Positions 1 through 5,555 of a DNA stretch of 7,712 nt are shown in pieces; positions within the stretch are counted from its first letter, which is position 1, and the number at the start of each line of letters is the position of its first letter. Below the pieces are notes generated by a model. That model did no database searches, had not been told where the DNA came from, and saw only the letters and a list, made by a program, of their open reading frames with translations. The stretch covers positions 1 through 7,712 of the forward strand of contig UWSJ01000080.1 of assembly GCA_900549525.1 (NCBI GenBank). Reading direction: 5' to 3'. This DNA is from an uncultured Coriobacteriaceae bacterium (GTDB taxonomy: Bacteria > Actinomycetota > Coriobacteriia > Coriobacteriales > Atopobiaceae). The translations under genes were made by a program, and so were the position numbers.

Positions 1-271
1 CTGTCAGCACGGCCAGCAGGTCATGGTCGAGGGCCACGGCATGCCGCGCCAGGGCACCAAGGCACGAGGCAACCTCTTCGTCGTGGTGAACGTCGTCGTG
101 CCGCGCGACCTCACGGCCGAGCAGCTCGCTACCGTCCGTTCCGTGGCCGTCGAGCGTGGCGAGCGCGCGGGCGAGCCCGAGGACGCACGGCCTGCGCACG
201 AGGGCTTCTTCGGCCGCAAGCGCGCACGTGCCGCCTCCGCCAAGCCGCACGGCAAGGGCTCGTCCGAGTGA
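1..271 (+). CDS. dnaJ: Chaperone DnaJ, C-terminal end (partial, 5' end outside window)
   Basis: The last 89 codons of a gene that begins before the window (first whole codon at base 2, TGA at 269-271). The peptide carries the pattern GHGMPR, then GTKARGNLFV, then a V.VP..LT segment. This matches the end of the second substrate-binding C-terminal domain of DnaJ (Hsp40), where a glycine-rich G.G.P turn precedes RGDL.V and PK.LT. DnaJ is the cytosolic co-chaperone that delivers unfolded clients to DnaK and stimulates its ATPase. After the domain comes a charged Arg/Lys-rich tail with GFFGRKR, a type of ending common in DnaJ. The J domain and zinc centre lie outside the window, so the full architecture cannot be confirmed, and a CbpA-like paralogue is possible. 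The stop overlaps the GTG start of the next gene, indicating co-translation. Confidence 0.85.
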   Translation, partial: CQHGQQVMVEGHGMPRQGTKARGNLFVVVNVVVPRDLTAEQLATVRSVAVERGERAGEPEDARPAHEGFFGRKRARAASAKPHGKGSSE

Positions 272-1626
272 GCGACGTGACGGGCGCGGCTCACGACGCG
301 CGGGCCCTCGACTCCGCCGATGACACCAGTCGCCCCGGCGGGGCGCGCTCGCGGGTATCCGGAGCAGCTCCGCGCTTCGCGGTGGCCAACCTTGGCTGCC
401 GGGTGAACCGCGTCGAGCTTGACGCCATCGCCGCCGAGCTCGAGGCCTTGGGCTGCGAGCTTGTTGATGAGACCGCGGCCGAGCTTGTGGTGGTGAACAC
501 CTGTGCCGTCACGGGCGAGGCGGAGGCCAAGGCGCGCAAGGCCGTGCGACACGCCTCCCAGCTTCCGCACGGGCCGCTCGTCGTGGCCACCGGCTGCGTG
601 GCGAGCCTGTTTGCTGGCGAGCTCGAGGCCCTCGCCCCCAACGTCGTCGTGGAGCCCGAGAAGGAGCGCGTCGCGACTCGCGCGCTCGGGCTGCTCGGCG
701 TGGAGGCCCGCGTGCTCGCGGGCGCCGGGGTCGTGCGTGCGGGCTGCGGGTCCGGCGGTACCGTCACGCCTACCGGCCGCATGCGGCCGGGGCTCAAGGT
801 GCAGGACGGCTGCGACCATCGCTGCACGTACTGCATCGTGTGGAAGGCCCGTGGCGCGGCCCGCTCCCTCGATGCGGACGAGGTCGTCTCGCGGGTGCGC
901 GCGCTTGTTGACGAGGGCGCCCGCGAGGTGGTGCTCACCGGCATCGACCTCGGGCGCTATGAGAGCGCGGGGCTTGACCTCTCTGGACTCCTCGCACGTA
1001 TTCTCGACGAGACCGAGGTGGGCCGCGTGCGGCTGTCGTCGGTGGAACCCGCCGGCGTCACGCCCGAGCTGCTCGCGCTCATGGCCGAAAGCGACGGGCG
1101 CGTGGCCCCCTTCCTCCACGTACCGCTTCAGAGCGGCTGCGACGCCACGCTCGTGCGCATGGGCCGCCCCTACACGTCGGCGGACTACCTTCGCGTGGTC
1201 TCGGAGGCGCACAGGATCGTACGCGGGCTCGCGCTCGCGTGCGATCTTATCGTGGGGTTCCCGGGCGAGACGGAGACGGAGTTTGCTGCGTCGCTCGAGA
1301 CGTGCCGCAGGGCCGGCTTTGCCAACATGCACGTGTTTCGCTACTCCCGCCGTCCCGGAACGCCGGCGGCCACCATGGACGGGCAGGTCGCCCCGGACGT
1401 CATGGCCGAACGCAGCCTTGCCATGCGCGAGCTTGCCGCCGCTTCGAGGCGCTCCTACGTCGAGTCGCTCGCGGGCACCGAGCAGCTCGTGCTCGTGGAG
1501 CGGCGGGGCTTCGGCGTGACGGGCGGACTCGTGCGGGCACTTGTGGACGAGGGGGCCTCGGCGGGGTCGCTCGTGCGGGTGCGCCCGGCGTCCGCGACGC
1601 CTGCGGGGCTGCTCGACGCGCGGTAG
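268..1626 (+). CDS. mtaB: tRNA (N6-L-threonylcarbamoyladenosine(37)-C2)-methylthiotransferase MtaB
   Basis: A 452-residue MiaB/MtaB-family radical SAM enzyme. MtaB converts t6A37 to ms2t6A37 in ANN-decoding tRNAs, using two iron-sulfur clusters and SAM. The N-terminal MTTase domain shows the three expected cluster cysteines: C44 (NLGCRVN), C79 (NTCAV) and C110 (TGCVAS). The radical SAM motif CDHRCTYC gives C182, C186 and C189. Family landmarks follow: HVPLQSG at 284-290, DLIVGFPGET near 326-335 and SRRPGTPA at 360-367. A short TRAM-like RNA-binding region covers about 400-441. NLGCRVN rather than the MiaB-type GCQMN pattern, with overall length, favours MtaB over MiaB or RimO. GTG at 268 is chosen because it overlaps the dnaJ stop (GTGA) and has AAGGG at 254-258. 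About 35 low-complexity residues precede the conserved domain. The motif is followed by IVWKARG rather than the more usual IIPYARG. Confidence 0.9.
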   Translation: MSDVTGAAHDARALDSADDTSRPGGARSRVSGAAPRFAVANLGCRVNRVELDAIAAELEALGCELVDETAAELVVVNTCAVTGEAEAKARKAVRHASQLPHGPLVVATGCVASLFAGELEALAPNVVVEPEKERVATRALGLLGVEARVLAGAGVVRAGCGSGGTVTPTGRMRPGLKVQDGCDHRCTYCIVWKARGAARSLDADEVVSRVRALVDEGAREVVLTGIDLGRYESAGLDLSGLLARILDETEVGRVRLSSVEPAGVTPELLALMAESDGRVAPFLHVPLQSGCDATLVRMGRPYTSADYLRVVSEAHRIVRGLALACDLIVGFPGETETEFAASLETCRRAGFANMHVFRYSRRPGTPAATMDGQVAPDVMAERSLAMRELAAASRRSYVESLAGTEQLVLVERRGFGVTGGLVRALVDEGASAGSLVRVRPASATPAGLLDAR

Positions 1627-1628
1627 TC

Positions 1629-1696
1629 GTATCATCTTGTGGCAGACGGCCGTGGGCGACCTCGCCGGCGGCGGCGCCAAACGACACTGGAGGAGC
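1629..1696 (+). promoter_or_regulatory. mtaB-phoH gap with possible -10 element and phoH ribosome-binding site
   Basis: This 70-bp gap is the first break in the dnaJ-mtaB-phoH run. TATCAT at 1630-1635 resembles a -10 hexamer (5 of 6 bases of TATAAT), but no convincing -35 lies 16-18 bases upstream. A small hairpin (GGCG 1655-1658 with CGCC 1663-1666) lies in the putative leader. GGAGGAG at 1689-1695 is a strong Shine-Dalgarno sequence, though only a few bases from the ATG at 1697. An internal promoter is therefore possible but weakly supported; transcription from dnaJ-mtaB could also continue through. Confidence 0.3.
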
Positions 1697-2656
1697 ATGG
1701 AGCCAGCTCAGCTTCGCCTCACCATACCCGACTCGGTGGACATGACGAGTCTCATGGGCCCGGCGGACGCGCTGCTCAGGCGCGTCGAGGCGGCAACGGA
1801 TGCCTCGGTTACCGTACGGGGCAACCAGGTTGCCGTGACCGGAGACCCAACCGAGGCCAACCGCGTCGTGGGCGTGTTCTCGCGTCTCATTCAGCAGGTG
1901 GGCAGGGGAGAGGCCCCGACGGAGCAGGACGTCGACCTTCTTCTCGCCCGCTCCGGGCACGCGCGGGACGAGGAGCTCTCGCTTTCCGACGACATCCTGC
2001 TCACCTACCGCGGACGTGCCCTGCGCCCCAAGACGCTCGGCCAGCGACACTACATCGAGGCCGTGCGCACCCACACCGTCACCTTCGCGCTGGGGCCTGC
2101 GGGCACCGGCAAGACCTACCTCGCCATGGCGATGGCCGTGGCCGCGCTCAAGCGGCGCGAGGTGGGTCGCATCGTGCTGTGCCGCCCGGTGGTCGAGGCG
2201 GGCGAGTCGCTGGGTTATTTGCCCGGCACCCTCCAGGAGAAGCTCGACCCTTACGTGCGGCCTCTCTACGACGCGCTCTTCGACATGACGGACATGGAGA
2301 AGGGCAACGCCCTCATCGAGCAGGGCGTCATTGAGATTGCGCCGCTCGCCTACATGCGCGGTCGAACGCTCAACGATGCCTTCGTGATTCTCGACGAGGC
2401 CCAGAACACTACGCCCGAGCAGATGAAGATGTTCCTCACGCGCCTTGGCTTCCGGAGCAAGTTCGTCGTGACGGGTGACGGCAGCCAGCGCGACCTCACC
2501 GGCCCCTCCGGCCTTACCGACGCCCGCCGTGCGCTCGAGGGCGTCGACGACATCGCCTTCGTCGACCTTGGGCGCGATGACATCGTGCGCCACGCGCTTG
2601 TGGCTCGCATCGTGGCGGCCTACGACGAGGCCGCCCGCGCGGGAGGCCGTCGATGA
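1697..2656 (+). CDS. phoH: PhoH family ATPase (PhoH-like protein)
   Basis: A 319-residue cytosolic P-loop NTPase of the PhoH/YbeZ type. Residues about 7-70 form the small N-terminal KH-like region typical of PhoH (IPD..., VTVRGNQVAVTGD). The ATPase domain carries Walker A GPAGTGKT at 133-140, the family segment CRPVVEAGESLGYLPG at 162-177, Walker B FVILDEAQN at 229-237 and the sensor-like segment VVTGDGSQ at 257-264. Family members are RNA-linked ATPases, and YbeZ works with the endoribonuclease YbeY, encoded immediately downstream here. Its exact biochemical role remains poorly defined. The frame stays open upstream to 1541, but ATG 1697 is preferred: GGAGGAG lies just before it, it gives the normal family length, and conserved sequence begins at its codon 7. 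The stop overlaps the ybeY start (ATGA), suggesting translational coupling. Confidence 0.93.
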   Translation: MEPAQLRLTIPDSVDMTSLMGPADALLRRVEAATDASVTVRGNQVAVTGDPTEANRVVGVFSRLIQQVGRGEAPTEQDVDLLLARSGHARDEELSLSDDILLTYRGRALRPKTLGQRHYIEAVRTHTVTFALGPAGTGKTYLAMAMAVAALKRREVGRIVLCRPVVEAGESLGYLPGTLQEKLDPYVRPLYDALFDMTDMEKGNALIEQGVIEIAPLAYMRGRTLNDAFVILDEAQNTTPEQMKMFLTRLGFRSKFVVTGDGSQRDLTGPSGLTDARRALEGVDDIAFVDLGRDDIVRHALVARIVAAYDEAARAGGRR

Positions 2657-3276
2657 GCCGCGAGGCCCATGGGGCCGACTCGGGAGCTTTTGCCCCGCTT
2701 GACGTGGCGCTTGACGTCGAGGACGGCTGCGAGCTGGCCGTGAGTCCGGAGGAGCTCGAGCGTGTGCTGGCCCTCGTGCTGGCCGAGGAAGGCGTGAGCC
2801 GACCCTGTGCCGTTTCCGTGAGCGTGGTGGGGGAGCGCGCCATGCAGGGCCTCAACCGCGAGTGGCGCGGCGTCGACCGTCCCACTGACGTGATCTCCCT
2901 CGAGTGCGAGCGTCCCGACGACCCCGACCTCGCCCCTGGCGAGCCCTGCGAGCTCGGCGACATCGCGATGGCACCCGCCGTGCTCGCTCGCCAGGCCACG
3001 GAGTTTGGCGTCTCTGCGGCAGACGAGACGCGGCTCATGGCCATCCACTCGATGCTGCACCTGCTTGGCTACGACCACATCGAGGAGGACGAGGCCCGTG
3101 TGATGGAAGCACGCGAGGACGAGCTGCTCGCGCTTGCGTGCGGACGCGAGGTGGGCCATGTCGAGCTCACGCGCCACCGCGACGATCCCGTCAATCTTGC
3201 GATGACAGGCGCCGCGATGCCCGCCCGTTCCTGTCTCGAGGGCCTTGACGTCACGACCACGGAGGAGGGCACATGA
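2653..3276 (+). CDS. ybeY: Endoribonuclease YbeY (rRNA maturation factor)
   Basis: A 207-residue UPF0054/YbeY zinc-dependent single-strand endoribonuclease, needed in other bacteria for 16S rRNA 3'-end maturation and 70S quality control. The metal site HSMLHLLGYDH places H132, H136 and H142 in the HxxxHxxxxxH arrangement. Upstream, N68, R72 and PTDVIS (77-82) match the conserved RNA-binding/active-site strand, and GDIAM (102-106) matches the family GDI motif. The usual Gly after the first zinc His is Ser133. About 40 residues after residue 165 extend beyond the usual family end and show no recognisable domain. The start at ATG 2653 is supported by GGGAGG at 2641-2646 and the ATGA overlap with phoH. 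The end overlaps dgkA by another ATGA. Adjacency to phoH mirrors the YbeZ-YbeY partnership. Confidence 0.93.
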   Translation: MSREAHGADSGAFAPLDVALDVEDGCELAVSPEELERVLALVLAEEGVSRPCAVSVSVVGERAMQGLNREWRGVDRPTDVISLECERPDDPDLAPGEPCELGDIAMAPAVLARQATEFGVSAADETRLMAIHSMLHLLGYDHIEEDEARVMEAREDELLALACGREVGHVELTRHRDDPVNLAMTGAAMPARSCLEGLDVTTTEEGT

Positions 3277-3656
3277 TACCCGGCTCCAAGAGCGACCACC
3301 CCACCTTCTGGCGAAGCTTCGGCTTTGCCGTGCAGGGCTTTCGCTTCGTGCTGCGCTCCGAGCGCAACATCAAGGTTATGCTCGTCGGCTTCGCCTTCGC
3401 GGTCGTCGCGGGCCTCGTCTGCGGGCTCGACGCGCAGGGCTGGGGCATCATCCTGCTCTGCTGCGGCTGCGTTCTCTCGGCCGAGCTCATGAACACTGCG
3501 GTGGAGACCGTGGTCGACCTTGTCTCACCCGAGTACCATCCGCTCGCCGGCCGCGCCAAGGACGTTGCCGCGGCGGCCGTCTGGGTGCTCTGCGTCTTCG
3601 TGGCCCTCGTGGGCATCTTCGTGCTCGGCTCTGCCGCGTATGCGAAATTCTTCTAG
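3273..3656 (+). CDS. dgkA: DgkA-family kinase (undecaprenol or diacylglycerol kinase)
   Basis: A 127-residue integral membrane kinase of the DgkA family. Hydrophobic stretches at about 35-51, 56-70 and 98-121 fit the usual three transmembrane helices after a short amphipathic N-terminus. Catalytic landmarks line up with E. coli DgkA: E30 in RSERN, E71 and N74 and E78 in ELMNTAVE, D82, H89, and K96-D97 in RAKDVAAAAV. In Gram-positive bacteria this family mainly phosphorylates undecaprenol to recycle the cell-wall lipid carrier, whereas the E. coli enzyme uses diacylglycerol. Sequence alone does not settle the substrate, but Gram-positive affiliation favours undecaprenol. GGAGGAGG at 3261-3268 supports the ATG at 3273, which overlaps the ybeY stop. 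The cdd gene that often lies between dgkA and era in Firmicutes is absent. The symbol follows the family; udpK may be functionally more exact. Confidence 0.92.
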   Translation: MIPGSKSDHPTFWRSFGFAVQGFRFVLRSERNIKVMLVGFAFAVVAGLVCGLDAQGWGIILLCCGCVLSAELMNTAVETVVDLVSPEYHPLAGRAKDVAAAAVWVLCVFVALVGIFVLGSAAYAKFF

Positions 3657-3696
3657 GTCGCCGGGCCTCCCCTGGCCGCACGTCGAAAGGAGCCCT

Positions 3697-4599
3697 ATGT
3701 CTGACGCCTCGTTCAGGAGCGGTTTCGTCGCTCTCGTGGGAAGGCCCAACGCTGGCAAGTCCACCCTGCTCAACGCCTGTTGTGGCCAGCGGCTCGCCAT
3801 TACGAGCCCCGTGGCCCAGACCACGCGCAAGCGTCTTCGCGCCGTGGTGAACGCTCCCGGTTGCCAGATCGTGATCGTGGACACGCCGGGCCTGCATAAG
3901 CCCAAGGACGCGCTCGGCAAGGAGCTCAACCGCGCAGCCCTCGGCGAGTTGGGCGACGTCGACGTGGTGGCGATGCTCGTGGACGCCACCAAGCCCGTGG
4001 GCACGGGTGACGAGTGGGTGGGTTCGCACGTGGACAAGGCGCGTGCCCCGAAGATCCTCGTCCTCACGAAGGCCGACCTCGCCGACCCCGAGCAGATGCG
4101 ACGTCAGATCGAGGAGGCGAGCGCGCTCGCGCACTTCGACGACGTGCTCGTGACGAGTGCGACGGAGGGCTTCAACGTCGACACGTTCGTGCGGCTCGTG
4201 GCGACCTACCTGCCCGAGGGCCCCCGGTGGTTCCCCGAGGACATGAGTTCGGACGCCTCCGAGGAGGAGCTCGTTGCCGAGTTCGTGCGCGAGAAGGTGC
4301 TGCTCAACTGCCGAGATGAGATTCCTCATTCGGTCGCCGTGCTTTGTGACTCCATCCGCTGGGCCAAGGACGGCCATGCGAGCGTGAGCTGCAGCGTCCT
4401 CGTCGAGCGTGAGGGCCAGAAGGGCATCGTCGTCGGCAAGGGGGGCGCGATGGTGAAGCGCATCGGGTCCGCCGCACGCAGGGACGTGGAGCGGCTGCTG
4501 GGGGCCAAGGTGTTCCTCGAGCTGCGTGTCGAGGTGCGCCCGCAGTGGCGGCGTGACCAGAACGAGATCCGTCGACTTGGCCTCGAGGCCTCGGAATGA
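3697..4599 (+). CDS. era: GTPase Era
   Basis: A 300-residue Era GTPase, which binds 16S rRNA near its 3' end and acts in 30S assembly. The G1/P-loop GRPNAGKS is at 15-22, the G2 region has T42-T43 (PVAQTTR), G3 is DTPG at 62-65, G4 is TKAD at 124-127 and G5 is SAT at 154-156. The C-terminal type II KH domain contains GQKGIVVGKGG at 240-250 followed by KRIG, and the protein ends soon after, at the normal family length. G4 begins with Thr rather than Asn. The frame is open upstream to 3520 inside dgkA, but ATG 3697 with AAAGGAG at 3686-3692 gives the conserved N-terminus. The gene lies 40 bases after dgkA, in a cluster with two other rRNA-maturation genes (phoH, ybeY). Confidence 0.96.
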   Translation: MSDASFRSGFVALVGRPNAGKSTLLNACCGQRLAITSPVAQTTRKRLRAVVNAPGCQIVIVDTPGLHKPKDALGKELNRAALGELGDVDVVAMLVDATKPVGTGDEWVGSHVDKARAPKILVLTKADLADPEQMRRQIEEASALAHFDDVLVTSATEGFNVDTFVRLVATYLPEGPRWFPEDMSSDASEEELVAEFVREKVLLNCRDEIPHSVAVLCDSIRWAKDGHASVSCSVLVEREGQKGIVVGKGGAMVKRIGSAARRDVERLLGAKVFLELRVEVRPQWRRDQNEIRRLGLEASE

Positions 4600-4649
4600 T
4601 GACGGCGAAGCTCGGCGCGAGGCTCGGGGCTAAGGGGCTCCTGCGCTGA
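4599..4649 (+). CDS. Possible 16-codon mini-ORF bridging era and recO
   Basis: An ATG at 4599 overlaps the era stop (TGATG) and opens a frame of 16 codons, MTAKLGARLGAKGLLR. It ends with TGA at 4647-4649, whose final A is the first base of the recO ATG (TGATG again). It therefore fills the era-recO gap exactly. The peptide is basic, with no family resemblance I can name. A weak GAGG at 4584-4587 is the only nearby ribosome-binding candidate, so re-initiation after era termination would be the likely route. It could be a coupling device whose peptide does not matter, or chance: in such GC-rich DNA short stop-free frames are common. Confidence 0.3.
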   Translation: MTAKLGARLGAKGLLR

Positions 4650-5398
4650 TGGCCCGAGGGAAGACCCGGCATACGGGCGCGATCGTCATCGACCGGACCA
4701 AGCTCGGGGAGAGCGACCTCATCCTCACGCTGCTCGAGACCGACGGCTCACAGGGGCGGGCCGTCGCGAAGGGGGCGCGCAAGCCGGGAGGCCGCCTTGC
4801 CGCGCGCGTGCAGCTGTTCTCGGAACTCGACCTCCTGCTTGCGCTTGGCCACAATCTCGACGTCGTGGCCGAGGCGCAGCTCACGGATCCGCACGAGGCG
4901 TTGCGCGGCGACCTTGACCGCCTGAGCGCCGCGAGCGTCGTCTGCGAGTGCGCCCGGCTCACGAGCTTCCCCGACGCGCCCGACGCGTTTTTGGCACCCA
5001 TCTGCTCGCGGGCGCTTCGTGCCTGTGAGGAGGCGGACGGCAGGGCGCACCTCGACGTGGCTGCCGCTGCCTACGTGCTCAAGGTCCTTTCGCACCAGGG
5101 CTGGCGGCCCGTGCTCGACGCCTGCGTGGCCTGCGGCGAGACCCCGGTCACGCGCTTCTCGGCGCTTGCCGGCGGTGCGCTCTGTGAGAGCTGCGCGCGA
5201 AACGTCGAGGGGGCCGAGCTCGTGGACGGCGCGACGCTTGGCTGGCTTGCGGCGCTTGTGGGACTCACCTTCGACGAGCTCCTCGCTTCTCCCGTCGACG
5301 CGGACACTGCCGCCAGACTGCTTGCCATTGCGCACGTGTGGGCGGCGACGCACCTCGACGCGAGGATGCGCGCGATGGAGTTTGCGCTGAGCGTGTGA
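4649..5398 (+). CDS. recO: DNA repair protein RecO
   Basis: A 249-residue RecO, the mediator that with RecR loads RecA onto SSB-coated single-stranded DNA and anneals complementary strands. The N-terminal OB fold spans about 8-80 and has the family opening (VIDRTKLGESDLILTLL) and the segment VAKGARKPGG at 39-48. A helical middle region follows. The zinc motif is complete: C159 and C162 (CVAC), and C179 and C182 (CESC). This four-cysteine form is typical of Gram-positive and Deinococcus-type RecO and is lacking in E. coli. ATG 4649 has AAGGGG at 4632-4637, rather distant at 11 bases, and could instead be reached by coupling through the mini-ORF at 4599. The gene is the last of the plus-strand housekeeping run. 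Confidence 0.93.
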   Translation: MARGKTRHTGAIVIDRTKLGESDLILTLLETDGSQGRAVAKGARKPGGRLAARVQLFSELDLLLALGHNLDVVAEAQLTDPHEALRGDLDRLSAASVVCECARLTSFPDAPDAFLAPICSRALRACEEADGRAHLDVAAAAYVLKVLSHQGWRPVLDACVACGETPVTRFSALAGGALCESCARNVEGAELVDGATLGWLAALVGLTFDELLASPVDADTAARLLAIAHVWAATHLDARMRAMEFALSV

Positions 5399-5423
5399 GC
5401 GCGGCGCGGTAGCAGGTGCGCGG

Positions 5424-5471
5424 GAACGACGTGGGGTAGCGGGTGGCTTGCGGCGCCCGTCCCTGTCGTTC
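5424..5471 (+). repeat. Two-part inverted repeat / stem-loop downstream of recO
   Basis: GAACGAC at 5424-5430 is perfectly complementary to GTCGTTC at 5465-5471. Inside it, GGG 5433-5435 can pair with CCC 5461-5463, and CGGGTG 5440-5445 with CGCCCG 5454-5459 (one G-U), leaving an 8-base loop. This gives about 16 base pairs in three blocks. No run of T follows, so it is not a standard intrinsic terminator. It could end the recO transcript with Rho's help, stabilise a 3' end, or be a leader structure for the downstream exporter if that gene's transcript starts upstream of it. Confidence 0.5.
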
Positions 5472-5508
5472 GACGCACGCATGCGCAGTCATTCATGGAT
5501 TGGCGTGG

Positions 5509-5546
5509 GTATCATGGCGGACGCAAAGCCTATCGAGTTATAGGAG
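5509..5546 (+). promoter_or_regulatory. Candidate -10 element and ribosome-binding site for the exporter gene
   Basis: TATCAT at 5510-5515 is a plausible -10 hexamer and repeats the GTATCAT heptamer seen before phoH (1629-1635). No clear -35 is visible at 16-18 bases. AGGAG at 5542-5546, nine bases before the ATG at 5556, is a good Shine-Dalgarno sequence. If this is the promoter, the leader is only about 35 bases and the hairpin at 5424-5471 lies upstream of transcription. Confidence 0.35.
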
Positions 5547-5555
5547 TTTTCTGCC

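Noticed and set aside
503..1519. 338-codon plus-strand open frame inside mtaB
   Set aside because: Arg/Ala/Ser-rich out-of-frame translation of mtaB, a composition artefact.
4..1698. 564-codon open frame on the minus strand opposite dnaJ and mtaB
   Set aside because: It is antisense to genes with complete motifs; long stop-free antisense frames are expected in DNA with such high third-position GC. The peptide is Arg/His/Ala-rich with no family features.
1400..2593. 397-codon minus-strand open frame opposite phoH
   Set aside because: Shadow of phoH and the mtaB end; no recognisable motif or credible ribosome-binding site.
5478..5485. CGCATGCG palindrome between recO and the exporter
   Set aside because: Eight bases only, with no extension of symmetry; expected by chance in GC-rich DNA.
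5531..5544. CTAT...ATAG inverted repeat just before the exporter ribosome-binding site as a metal-regulator operator
   Set aside because: Only four bases pair on each side and the centre is not symmetric; it does not resemble a MntR/DtxR box.
5399..5555. yybP-ykoY manganese riboswitch upstream of the exporter
   Set aside because: Only a GGGGTAGC string (5433-5440) recalls the conserved GGGGAGUAG; the rest of the conserved junction and loop sequences are not visible. A covariance-model search would decide.
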